A stretch of DNA of 64,000 nt from Plantactinospora sp040120695 (lineage in GTDB: Bacteria; Actinomycetota; Actinomycetes; Mycobacteriales; Micromonosporaceae). The stretch covers positions 434,001 through 498,000 of the forward strand of contig NZ_JBEEAC010000001.1 of NCBI RefSeq assembly GCF_040120695.1, given 5' to 3'. The notes beneath the pieces were generated by a model. The model was not told the DNA's origin and searched no databases. It saw only the letters and a program-made list of their open reading frames with translations. The position numbers and the translations under genes were made by a program. Of this stretch, positions 1-8,630 are shown one piece after another (position 1 is the stretch's first letter; each line of letters begins with the position of its first letter).

Positions 1-1
1 C

Positions 2-178
2 TACAACCGACTGCTACGCGGTCTACGTTGGCAAGGAGAACGCGGCTTCGCGATCCTGATCGGACGATGGAAGACGCTACGCCACACGACCGTCAGCCCA
101 CGCCGAATCGGCGACATCGTTGCCGCCGCCGTGCACCTGACCCACTTCGAGTACAGATACCTACCGGAAAGTCGCTGA
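2..178 (+). mobile_element. IS5-like DDE transposase, C-terminal fragment
   Basis: An open frame enters from outside the window and ends at a TGA (176-178), giving 58 residues. It reads through GERGFAILIGRWKTL and then SPRRIGDIVAAAVHL. This is the usual tail of IS5-type DDE transposases, where a G-R-G-.-A-x-L-x(3)-W/F-K-x-L segment carries the last catalytic region and is followed by a helical end. No start codon is visible because the gene begins upstream of base 1. The following DNA is a decapitated protease, so the insertion sequence probably ends within tens of bases after the stop, although no terminal inverted repeat could be verified with only one end in view. Confidence 0.6.
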
Positions 179-182
179 GATC

Positions 183-731
183 ACCTCACTATACGGCAGC
201 AGCCTCGGCGCCCACATCGACAACGCACACGATGCCCAGGTGATCGGCGTTCCCTCGTCGCAGGGTGGAATCTACGATGGCGAGTCCGTCGTCACCGGTG
301 ACACCAACACCGGCAAGCCGGTTGCTTCCGCCGCAGCCACTAACGTCGGTAACACGCTGTGTACCTCCGGATCGTTTTCAGGAACCCAGTGTGGCGGCGT
401 CGCCGTCGCCGTCGACCAAACAATCAACATGGGAGGTTACGGGCAGGTCACCGATATGGTCCGTGCCGAAAAGAGCAACGGGTTTACGATGGTGGGCAAC
501 GGTGACAGCGGCGGTCCTGTCTTCTTCAACACGGGCGAGGACAATTCCTGGGCCATCGCCCGCGGCACGGTTAGCGCCATACCAGGCGATTCGGATGATT
601 GGGGTGCCTGTCACGGCGTTCCTGCAGGCCCCGACGACGACGAGAATGCTCGCCACTGCTCCTGGCGCTTCTGGTACCCGGACATCACGGTCCAACTTGC
701 CGGTGTCAACGCTACAATCCGGACCCTCTGA
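183..731 (+). pseudogene. Secreted S1-family serine protease, 5'-truncated
   Basis: The frame is open from about 141 to the TAG/TGA at its end, and protease-like sequence starts just after the transposase stop. It contains GNGDSGGPVF, the S1 (chymotrypsin-like) motif carrying the nucleophilic serine, plus paired cysteines (NTLC...TQC) as in secreted actinobacterial trypsin-like proteases. The signal peptide and the His and Asp parts of the catalytic triad are missing. The transposase tail upstream occupies the place where they should be. A GTG at 240 could only give a 163-residue product without a triad. I infer insertional inactivation; the N-terminal half may lie on the other side of the element, outside the window. 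Confidence 0.65.
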
Positions 732-775
732 CTCGGTCAGCTAGCCCAACGATCCACGGTGCGGGCCCGGCCCTG

Positions 776-1360
776 CTATGGGGTCGGGCCAACGCGTGTC
801 GGCAACGGCCTAAGGGGCACACCGATCGGCGGCACGGCCGCAGCGCCTTGCCGGACCACGATCGTGCCCTCGCCATACCGTTCGGCGAGAGCCCGCTGCT
901 CATCAGAACTACTGTTAGCAGTCATGACCTCGACACCCGACCCGTCGGGGATAGGCCCAGCTCCGTTGATCGTGATGCCTCGGTTTCGCCAATACGCCGC
1001 ATCGGCCATGACCCGGTCGGCAGTCTGTTCCATCTGCCGTAGTGAAAAGCGGGCATCGGCAACAGTAATTGGAACATCAACATCGATCTGCGCGACAGCG
1101 GCGTCCAAGCCCGGGTCAGGGCGACGATAGACGATCAACCTGCCCTGCTCAACATCCACAGTCAGGCCAGCGTATGACTCAGCAAACGACGACTGCAACA
1201 TGCGCTTTACGGAATCGGCTGCAGCCGACAAGGCCACCTCACCAACGCGCCCCCCAGGAGCAGGCGCTCCTGTCCTCTGAGAACCATCGTCAGACGCACA
1301 CCCAGTGCTCAGGAGCAACACGGTCAGGAACGCTACAGCGGCTCGCGCTCTGGCCTTCAT
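776..1360 (-). CDS. Putative lipoprotein of unknown function
   Basis: The 194-residue product begins with a charged n-region (MKARAR), a hydrophobic core and a lipobox LSTGC with the cysteine near residue 22, so it is predicted to be lipidated and held on the outer face of the membrane. The mature part has no family I recognise. It is mixed alpha/beta in character, with an Asp- and Val-rich centre (QIDVDVPITV) and a C-terminal Pro-rich tail. A GAGGAGG ribosome-binding sequence lies 9-15 bases before the ATG. The short open frame on the same strand immediately upstream suggests it once followed another gene that is now disrupted by the transposon side. Confidence 0.7.
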   Translation of the reverse strand: MKARARAAVAFLTVLLLSTGCASDDGSQRTGAPAPGGRVGEVALSAAADSVKRMLQSSFAESYAGLTVDVEQGRLIVYRRPDPGLDAAVAQIDVDVPITVADARFSLRQMEQTADRVMADAAYWRNRGITINGAGPIPDGSGVEVMTANSSSDEQRALAERYGEGTIVVRQGAAAVPPIGVPLRPLPTRVGPTP

Positions 1361-1375
1361 CGGGGCTGCACCTCC

Positions 1376-1531
1376 TCAACCAACCCGAGATCCATACGGA
1401 TGGGACGAGGCATTCACGCGAATGGTTCCCCGGCCGAGCCGCGACCGCCGGATTGCCGCACCATGCCAGCTCAACCTCACGGTGTTGGCCGTCGCCGCGC
1501 CAGCTTCGCACAGCATCTTGCGGCGGCTCAT
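1376..1531 (-). other. Short frame between resolvase and lipoprotein gene, possible gene remnant
   Basis: A 51-codon frame opens with an ATG overlapping the TGA of the resolvase (ATGA) and closes just ahead of the ribosome-binding sequence of the lipoprotein gene. Its residues (Arg-rich, no domain) are not recognisable. A second frame here, MPRPIRMDLGLVEEVQPR, ends in an ATGA overlap with the lipoprotein start, which is what a native upstream gene would do. The segment may therefore be the 3' end of a host gene that has lost the rest to the transposon. Coding status is uncertain. Confidence 0.25.
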
Positions 1532-2148
1532 CGCGCACCGGCCACCGTGGCGTCGGCATCGGCGAGGTAGCGATGCAGGGATGTCTTCGGGATGCCGGTC
1601 TTGGTGGCGATGGCGCCGAGGCTGGCGCCTTGGGCTTTGAGTAGCCGGGCGTATTCGATTTTGTCGGCGGGGTGGGCGACGGGGCGTCCGACGTGTCGGC
1701 CCTTGGCCTCGGCGACGGCGCGGGCGTTGGCGGCGCGTTCGGCGGTGAAGGTGCGTTCCATTTCGGCGAACAGCGCGAGCAGCAGGAAGGCGATGTGACC
1801 CATGCCCTCGTCGGCGGTGTTGATCGGTAGCGGGTCGGCCAGCGACCGCACACCGATGCGCTTCTCGGCTAGGTCGTGCACGAGGTTGAGCACTTCGCGC
1901 AGGTTGCGGCCGAGTCGGTCGAGGGTGTGCACGACGATCGTGTCGCCGGACCGAGCGTAGCGCAGCAGGGCGGCCAAGCCCTCACGGTCGACGGTGGCGC
2001 CGGTCTTCTTGTCGGTGAAGATCCGCTCGTCTGGGATGCCGGCTGCGGCCAGGGCGTTGAGTTGGCGTTCGAGGCTCTGCTTGGTGGTGGAGACGCGGGC
2101 GTAGCCCAGGTCGAGTCCGGCCAGCGGGTGCGGCGTGGCGATAGTCAC
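1528..2148 (-). CDS. Serine recombinase (resolvase/invertase family)
   Basis: The 206-residue product has the resolvase catalytic domain first: LGYARVSTTKQS, with the nucleophilic serine near residue 20, then DRLGRNL and FLLLALFAEMERTF, which closes the catalytic domain and starts the long E helix. The C-terminus (GRPVAHP... LGAIATKTGIPKTSLHRYL) is the short helix-turn-helix that binds the resolution site. It should form tetramers that cut and rejoin DNA at the adjacent res region to resolve transposition cointegrates. I chose a GTG at 2148. The frame extends far upstream without stops, but that extension is antisense to the transposase gene. The length matches Tn3/Tn552-type resolvases. Confidence 0.85.
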   Translation of the reverse strand: MTIATPHPLAGLDLGYARVSTTKQSLERQLNALAAAGIPDERIFTDKKTGATVDREGLAALLRYARSGDTIVVHTLDRLGRNLREVLNLVHDLAEKRIGVRSLADPLPINTADEGMGHIAFLLLALFAEMERTFTAERAANARAVAEAKGRHVGRPVAHPADKIEYARLLKAQGASLGAIATKTGIPKTSLHRYLADADATVAGAR

Positions 2149-2194
2149 TCCCGGAGCGTACCGAAAGTCGTTGCTGTACTGTCCTATCGGAACA

Positions 2195-2290
2195 CAAGTT
2201 CTGGAACGGATTGTGGAACGGCCGATGGCCCGGTTTACGGTCCGCGACGGGGCCGGTCGGCCATTGTTCCACTTCCTAGGATGTGGAACG
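2195..2290. promoter_or_regulatory. Candidate res (resolution) site and divergent promoter region
   Basis: Between the divergent resolvase and transposase genes TGGAAC occurs at 2202-2207, 2214-2219 and 2284-2289, and the inverted form TGTTCCA at 2265-2271. Repeated half-sites in direct and inverted orientation beside a serine resolvase gene are typical of res subsites, which also autoregulate the resolvase. Subsite boundaries and the crossover dinucleotide cannot be fixed by eye. Confidence 0.5.
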
Positions 2291-2340
2291 CTCCGCGTGT
2301 CCCATCGATATATTGACTGATGTGGACATAGCCTACGGCC

Positions 2341-3834
2341 GTGCGCGGCTCGCCCCTCCCGCCGGCGCCCCGTGGTCTCGCTGAGCTGTCCGAGACCGCT
2401 CGGGCGCAGGCGTTGCACCGGTGGCGGGTGCTGCGCCCGCATCTGGAGGACGGGGTGCCGCTGCCCCGCGCGGCCGGCGAGGCTGGGGTGGCGCTGCGGA
2501 CCGCGCAGCGGTGGCTGACCCGCTACCGGACCGATGGGTTGGCTGGGCTCACCCGGCAGGCGCGTGCCGACCGGGGCACGCGGCGGCTGCCCGACGAGCT
2601 GCGGCTGCTGATCGAGGGCTTGGCGCTGCGCCCGCCTGGGCCGTCTGCTGCGCATGTGCACCGGGTCGTCGTCGACGTCGCCAAGAACCAGGGCTGGCCG
2701 GTGCCGTCGTACGCCACCGTGTACGCGATCATCCGGGGCATCGACCCGGCGATGCGGACCCTGGCCATCGACGGCGAGAAGCGGTACCGGGAGGTATTCG
2801 ACTTGATCCACCGCCGCGAGGCGGCCCGGCCGAACGAGATCTGGCAGGCCGACCACACCCAGCTCGACCTGTGGGTGATCGCCCCGTCGGGCAAGCCGGC
2901 CCGGCCGTGGCTGACCGTCATCGAGGACGACCACTCGCGGGTCATCGCCGGGTACGCGGTCAACCTCGGCGCCCCGTCGGCGATCCAGACCGCCCTCGGC
3001 CTGCGGCAGGCGATCTGGCGCAAGAGCGAACCGGGCTGGCACGTCTGCGGCATCCCGGCCACCTTCTACACCGACCACGGCTCGGACTTCACCTCCCAGC
3101 ACATGGAGCAGGTCGCCGCCGACCTGAAGATCCGCCTGGTGTTCTCCCAGCCGGGCAAGCCCCGCGGCCGCGGGAAGATCGAGCGATTCTTTTCCACGAT
3201 CAACCAGATGTGCCTGCCCACCCTGCCCGGCTACGCCCCACGCGGCACCAAGGACCGGGCCGGGCAGGCGAAGCTCAGCCTCGCCGAACTCGACACGGCG
3301 ATCGGCCGGTTCATCGTCGCCGAGTACAACCAGCAGCCGCACAGCGAGACCGGCCAGCCACCACAGGCCCGCTGGGACGCCGCCGGGTTCCTACCACACC
3401 TGCCCGCCAGCCTGGAACAGCTCGACCTCCTGCTGCTCACCATCGCCAAACCGCGCAAGGTCCACCCCGACGGCATCCACCTGTTCGGCCTGCGCTACCT
3501 CGACACCACCGTGCTCGGCGAATACGTCGGCGAGCCGGTCACCATCCGCTACGACCCACGCGACGTCGCCGACATCCGCGTGTTCCACGACGACCGGTTC
3601 CTGTGCCGGGCCATCTGCCCCGAGCTGGCCGCGCAGACCATCGGCATCAAGGACATCACCGCCGCGCGCAACGCCCGCCGACGCGGCCTGACCCACGGGC
3701 TGACCCACCGCGCCAGCGTCGTCGACCGACTCCTCGCGGTGCACCAGCCACCCGAACCCACGCCAGCCGTGCTGGACCCCGTACCGGCCGGGCCCGCCGC
3801 CGCGCCGGCACTGAAGCTCTACCGGGAGGAGTGA
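2341..3834 (+). CDS. tniA: TniA-type DDE transposase (Mu/IS481-like integrase core)
   Basis: The 497-residue protein starts with helix-turn-helix segments (about residues 20-80, including RTAQRWLTRYRTDG) that would bind the transposon ends. A retroviral-integrase-type core follows, with D171 in WQADHTQLD, D245 in YTDHGSDF and E281 in GKIERFF; exactly 35 residues separate the last two, the classic DD-35-E arrangement. The C-terminal third contains the beta-barrel-like region of Mu-type transposases. A GTG start is used, downstream of the res-like region. The gene runs into the ATPase gene with a 3-nt gap, and the partner's ribosome-binding site (GGGAGGAG) lies over its stop, so the two are translated together. 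Confidence 0.88.
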   Translation: MRGSPLPPAPRGLAELSETARAQALHRWRVLRPHLEDGVPLPRAAGEAGVALRTAQRWLTRYRTDGLAGLTRQARADRGTRRLPDELRLLIEGLALRPPGPSAAHVHRVVVDVAKNQGWPVPSYATVYAIIRGIDPAMRTLAIDGEKRYREVFDLIHRREAARPNEIWQADHTQLDLWVIAPSGKPARPWLTVIEDDHSRVIAGYAVNLGAPSAIQTALGLRQAIWRKSEPGWHVCGIPATFYTDHGSDFTSQHMEQVAADLKIRLVFSQPGKPRGRGKIERFFSTINQMCLPTLPGYAPRGTKDRAGQAKLSLAELDTAIGRFIVAEYNQQPHSETGQPPQARWDAAGFLPHLPASLEQLDLLLLTIAKPRKVHPDGIHLFGLRYLDTTVLGEYVGEPVTIRYDPRDVADIRVFHDDRFLCRAICPELAAQTIGIKDITAARNARRRGLTHGLTHRASVVDRLLAVHQPPEPTPAVLDPVPAGPAAAPALKLYREE

Positions 3835-3837
3835 GCG

Positions 3838-4758
3838 ATGGCAGACCCCGACGCCGGCATCGACAACGGCACTCCGGACACCCCCGAGCAGTGGGCAGCC
3901 AAGGAAGCAGCCATCGCCTGTCTGGACGTCGCGCCGCCCATCGTCGAAGAGCCGCCCACCGAAGCACCGTTCGTGGTCACCAAGGAGTACCGGCGCTTCG
4001 CCGAGTTCGCCGATGCAGTACGCCGCGAGCGCTACATCGGGCTGTGCTACGGCCCGCCCGGGGTCGGCAAGACCCTCTCCGCGCGCCAGTACGCCCGCTG
4101 GGACCTCATCGAGCACGCCGTGCAGACCTTCAAGTTCTTCGAGGCAGACCGCATCCCCCGCGAGATCCTCGACACCCGCACCGCCGTCTACACCCCGAAG
4201 GTCCACAACAGCCCCGGAAGGCTGGAGAAGGAACTGGCCTCTATCCAGGACCGGCTGTCCTGGGCGATCCAGACGCTCGAACACCCCGAGCACGACCCGC
4301 CCGCGCTGTCACGCCACCAGGGCCGCTACGCCGAACTGCTCATCGTCGACGAGGCCGACCGGCTCAAGACCCCCACCCTGGAGCAACTACGCGACCTGCA
4401 CGACCGCACCAGCGTCGGGCTGATCCTCATCGGCATGCCCGGCATCGAGAAGCGCCTGGCCCGCTACCCGCAGCTTTACAGCCGTGTCGGGTTCGTGCAC
4501 CACTTCCGGGTGCTCTCCGCCGAGGAACAGGCGTTCGTCCTGGCCCGCTACTGGCCCGAACTCGGCCTGCACGACCCGGACGACTTCACCACGGCCGAGA
4601 CCCTCGCCACGATCATCCGCATCACCAGCGGCAACTTCCGGCTCACCGCCCGACTGGTCGCCCAGATCAAGCGGGTCCTCGACATCAACCAGCTTTCCAT
4701 GGTGACCAAGGAAGTCATCGAGGCCGCTCGGGAATCGCTGGTCATCGGCGTGCTGTGA
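3838..4758 (+). CDS. tniB: TniB-type AAA ATPase, transposition target-selection partner
   Basis: The 306-residue protein carries a Walker A motif GPPGVGKT at residues 72-79 and a Walker B LLIVDEAD with D171/E172, then a sensor-type segment (GLILIGMPG). This is the AAA+ organisation of TniB, TnsC and MuB ATPases, which bind DNA in an ATP-dependent manner and direct the DDE transposase to targets. The N-terminal 45 residues are acidic and probably flexible. It lies immediately after the transposase gene and ends about 70 bases before the proposed right end of the transposon. No TniQ homologue follows, so this is a two-component version of the system as in Tn552. Confidence 0.87.
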   Translation: MADPDAGIDNGTPDTPEQWAAKEAAIACLDVAPPIVEEPPTEAPFVVTKEYRRFAEFADAVRRERYIGLCYGPPGVGKTLSARQYARWDLIEHAVQTFKFFEADRIPREILDTRTAVYTPKVHNSPGRLEKELASIQDRLSWAIQTLEHPEHDPPALSRHQGRYAELLIVDEADRLKTPTLEQLRDLHDRTSVGLILIGMPGIEKRLARYPQLYSRVGFVHHFRVLSAEEQAFVLARYWPELGLHDPDDFTTAETLATIIRITSGNFRLTARLVAQIKRVLDINQLSMVTKEVIEAARESLVIGVL

Positions 4759-4796
4759 CGCCCCCTCCGCCACGCCACCAAACACCGAAGAGACGC

Positions 4797-4825
4797 CGCC
4801 AGTTATCGACGAAAGTCACATACGG
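4797..4825. repeat. Candidate right terminal inverted repeat of the transposon
   Basis: Read outward-in on the reverse strand, the segment begins TGTGACTTTCGTCGATAACT and continues GGCGGCGTC. A TGT-type terminus at this distance after the ATPase gene suits Tn552/Tn5053-like elements. No matching left copy was found, so the assignment rests on position and form only. Confidence 0.35.
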
Positions 4826-4852
4826 GAGTGCGAAGCACGGCTGGTCGGGTAA

Positions 4853-5692
4853 ATGCGCGGAATGTCCGAGCCTGAGATCGCCGACTACGGTCTACTGTCC
4901 GACTGTGCGTCGGCGGCGCTGGTCAGCCGGGACGGCTCCATCGACTGGTGGTGCCCGAGCCGGTTCGACGCGCCGTCGGTCTTCGGACGCCTGCTGGATC
5001 CGGACGCCGGGCACTGGTCCCTCCGCCCGGTGGCCGGGGCGGGCCGCCGGACGGAGCGGGCCTACCTCGACGGTTCGCTGGTGCTGCGGACCGTGCACCA
5101 CACCGGCGGTGGCAGCGTGGCGGTGACCGAAGGGCTGGTGGCCGAGCCCGGGCCTCGGGCGCACGACCTCGGCCGGGAGTCTCCGATGGTGCTGGTCCGC
5201 ATCGTCGAGGGACTCGGCGGCACGGTACGGATGGCCTGTGAGTACGTTCCCCGGCCGGAGTACGGGCTGATCGTGCCGTACCTGCACTGCGGTGACGGCG
5301 AGGTGCTCACCATCGCCGGCCCGGTGGCCCTGACCCTGCGCGGCCCGGTCCCGCTGGACTGTGCGTACGGCCGGGCGTACGGCGAGTTCGACATCGCCGC
5401 CGGTCAGGTCGTCGCCTTCGACCTGGCGGTCGCGCCGGCCTACGGCCCGCCGCCGCAGCATCTGGACCCGGTACCGGCGCTCCAGGAAACGGTGCAGACC
5501 TGGCGCTCGGGGCAGGAACTGCACCGGTACGACGGCCGCTACGCCGACCTCGTCCGGCACCACGCGTTGATCATGCAGGGCCTGACCTACCGGCCCAGCG
5601 GAGCGGTGGTCGCCGCCGTCACCACGTCGTTGCCGGAGCGGCTCGGCGGCACCGACAACTACGACTACCGGTACGCCTGGCTGCGGGACTTC
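4853..5692 (+). pseudogene. Glycoside hydrolase family 15 (glucoamylase/trehalase-like), 3'-truncated
   Basis: About 280 residues match the N-terminal half of cytoplasmic actinobacterial GH15 enzymes: IADYGLLSDCASAALVSRDG, SIDWWCPSRFDAPSVFGRLL, then a beta-sandwich domain, and finally GGTDNYDYRYAWLRD, the start of the (alpha/alpha)6 catalytic barrel. Homology stops at about 5690 and the frame then runs antisense through the TetR gene. Family members are normally near 600 residues and have both catalytic glutamates in the missing half, so no activity is expected. The start could be ATG 4853 or 4862. The transposon end lies just upstream, so both sides of this gene have been rearranged. Confidence 0.75.
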
Positions 5693-5704
5693 AGAGTTCG
5701 AGGA

Positions 5705-6505
5705 TCACCGGCAACTGTGGGACGGGTCGAGCCCGGCCGGACCGTCCGGCGGGGTCGACCGGCGGGCGGCGAAGAGCACGGCGAAGCCGTCGAGCAGGCA
5801 GTGCAGGCCGAACTCGAAGGTGTCGTCCCAGCCGGCGTCGAACGCGTCCTCGGCGAGGGCGGCCATCGCCGGGTAGTTGCCCGACGCCATGGCCCGCTCC
5901 AGCACCGGATAGTGCTGGCTCCAGAACTCCTCGTCGCTGACTCCGCTCTCCTCGGCTGCGGCGTCGTAGAGGATCCGGCGCCGGGCGTAGCCGCTGACGA
6001 AGCCGTCGAGAGTGATCATGACGCCGATCCGTTCCTGGCTGGTGAGGCCGAGGCCGGTCAGCGCGGCGACGACGATCTCGGCTCCGGCGAGGCTGTTCGG
6101 TCCCATGACCGGGCGGGTCCAGTTGACCTGGAGTAGCCAGGGGTGTGCCAGGTGTAGCCGGTACGAGTCGCGGGCCACCGCCGTCAGCAGCTCCCGCCAG
6201 CCCTTCTCCGCGGCCTGGAGCGCCTCGTCGCCCGGCCCGCTGACCCTGTCCAGCATCAGCGCGACGAGTTCGGCCTTGCCGGGGACGTATCGGTACAGCG
6301 TCATCGCACCGACCCCGAGCTCGCCGGCCACTCGCCGCATGGAGATGGCGGCGGTGCCGTCCCGGTCGGCGACGGCGATCGCCGCGTCGACGATCCCGTC
6401 CAGGGTCAGGGTCGGTTTCGGTCCACGGGCGGGGCGCTCGCTGCCGCCCCAGAGCAGGTCGATGCTGCGCCGCAACTGCTCCGTGGGGCTGAGCTCGCTC
6501 GTCAT
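5705..6505 (-). CDS. TetR/AcrR-family transcriptional repressor
   Basis: The 266-residue protein has an N-terminal HTH of TetR type (TLDGIVDAAIAVADRDG, then SMRRVAGELGVGAMTLYRYV at about residues 35-75). The large helical ligand/dimer domain ends with FEFGLHCLLDG, typical of the TetR C-terminal class. It is divergent from an ABC exporter operon, and two matching pseudo-palindromes lie in the 85-bp intergenic region, so it very likely represses the exporter and perhaps itself until an inducer binds. Its 3' end lies 13 bp from the breakpoint of the truncated GH15 gene, but its domain structure is complete. Confidence 0.88.
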   Translation of the reverse strand: MTSELSPTEQLRRSIDLLWGGSERPARGPKPTLTLDGIVDAAIAVADRDGTAAISMRRVAGELGVGAMTLYRYVPGKAELVALMLDRVSGPGDEALQAAEKGWRELLTAVARDSYRLHLAHPWLLQVNWTRPVMGPNSLAGAEIVVAALTGLGLTSQERIGVMITLDGFVSGYARRRILYDAAAEESGVSDEEFWSQHYPVLERAMASGNYPAMAALAEDAFDAGWDDTFEFGLHCLLDGFAVLFAARRSTPPDGPAGLDPSHSCR

Positions 6506-6528
6506 GGTGCCGTCATCCTACAAGTCGG

Positions 6529-6573
6529 TTGTGATCTGGGTACGCCGTACGCTAATCTTCGTACGCCGTACCC
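6529..6573 (+). promoter_or_regulatory. Exporter promoter with twin TetR-type operators
   Basis: GTACGCCGTAC occurs at 6540-6550 and again at 6561-6571, with outer GGG and CCC making the pair an imperfect inverted repeat. Each box is itself a near-palindrome, and the centres are 21 bp (two helical turns) apart. A possible -35 TTGTGA (6529-6534) and -10 TAATCT (6553-6558), spaced 18 bp, place the -10 between the two boxes, so repressor binding would block the promoter. Confidence 0.65.
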
Positions 6574-6590
6574 AGTAGAGGGGGTTTCCC

Positions 6591-7597
<1,007 letters not shown>

Positions 7598-7601
<4 letters not shown>

Positions 7602-8440
7602 CGACGATCCCCCTCGCGCCGGAGACCACCGACACCCTCGCCAGCCGGATCAGGTGGGCGGTCGTCGACTGCTGGACGATCCTGCTCCAGGAGATGGTGC
7701 ACCTCGTCCGGCAGCCCTCCACCTTCGCCTGGCAGCTCGGCTTCCCGATCGTCATGGTGCTGATGTTCGTCTACGTCTTCGGCAGTGCCATGGACGTCTC
7801 GGGGCAGGGCGCCGGCACCGGCTACCTGGAGTTCGCCATGCCCGGCCTCTTCGCCATGACCATGGCCTTCGGCTTCATGAACACCGCGTTCGCGGTAACC
7901 ATTATCAAGGAGCGCGGGTTCATCGACCGCTTCCGCTCCATGCCGATGGCCTCGTCGGCGGTGGTCACCGGGCGGGGCCTGGCCGACGTCATCCACGCCA
8001 CCGTGGACCTGATCATCCTGGTCGTGATCGCGCTGGTGCTCGGCTGGCGCCCCGGCGGCAGCCTCGCCGACACGTTGACCGCCTTCGCGCTGCTGCTGTG
8101 GCTGCGTACGGCCCTGATCTTCGTCGGAATCCAGCTCGGGTTGATGCTGAAGAACACCGAGGCGGCAGGGAACCTGTTCGCGCTCGCCTTCCCGTTCGGC
8201 ATGGTCTCGTCGGTCTTCGCGCCGCCACACCTGATGCCCGGCTGGCTCGGCGCGGTCGCGGCCTGGAATCCGGTCTCCTCCACCGCTGGAGCGATCCGGG
8301 ACCTGTTCCAGTCTCCCGCCGTGGCCAGCGGCTACTGGATCGAGGAGCACGCCGTCACCGCCGCCGTGCTCTGGCCGGCGGTGATCACCGCGATCTTCCT
8401 GCCCCTGGCGGTACGCCAGTACCAGCGCCTCAGCCGCTGA
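7598..8440 (+). CDS. ABC-2 type transporter permease, DrrB-like
   Basis: The 280-residue protein has about six hydrophobic segments (for example FAMTMAFGFMNTAFAV, LIILVVIALVLGW and LFALAFPFGMVSSVFA) and the ABC-2 feature of a GAI-RDLFQ stretch before the last helices. Its N-terminus is cytoplasmic. It should pair with the preceding ATPase as a DrrAB-type exporter. The ATG overlaps the ATPase stop (ATGA), so both are made in step. Nothing follows in the operon. The product length and helix order match functional family members, and I see no frameshift. Confidence 0.87.
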
Positions 8441-8630
8441 CCGGGACACGTCCACCGCGCCCGGGCCGGCATACCGGCGGGACACCGGGCCCCGGGATCG
8501 TCCCCCGGCGGCGGCTCCGCCGACCCGGGCCCGGGTATTCTCGGCCGGACCCCTGACATCCAGCGTCCCGGCGAACGTTCATGAACACCGAATCAACGAC
8601 CATTTCCGGCCATCGCACGGCCAGCACGCC
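8441..8630. other. Intergenic stretch after exporter operon with perfect palindrome
   Basis: No gene is supported here. ACCCGGGCCCGGGT at 8523-8536 is a perfect 14-bp palindrome, and GC-rich inverted repeats around 8460-8520 could fold as a terminator without a U-tract. Confidence 0.35.

Larger units (their letters stand above)
1528..4825. mobile_element. Tn552/Tn5053-like transposon (resolvase, TniA-type transposase, TniB-type ATPase)
   Basis: A resolvase read leftward and a transposase/ATPase pair read rightward flank a resolution-site-like region, the layout expected of transposons that copy themselves as cointegrates and then resolve them. The right end is proposed at about 4825, where the reverse strand reads TGTGACTTTCGTCGATAACT, a TGT-type terminus. 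The left boundary is set at the resolvase stop only by convention, because I could not find a matching inverted repeat on that side. No passenger gene (resistance, metal, virulence) lies inside the stretch described here. Confidence 0.6.

Noticed and set aside
1528..3342. A 604-codon leftward frame covering both resolvase and the DNA opposite the transposase
   Set aside because: Only the last 206 codons are resolvase-like; the rest is the antisense of the DDE transposase gene, whose catalytic residues are unmistakable.
2421..5126. A 901-codon rightward frame through the transposon
   Set aside because: It is an out-of-frame reading of the transposase, ATPase and GH15 genes with Arg/Pro-rich, domain-free content.
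5693..6136. Apparent 3' extension of the GH15 frame
   Set aside because: After 5692 it reads antisense to the TetR gene and has no glycosidase features.
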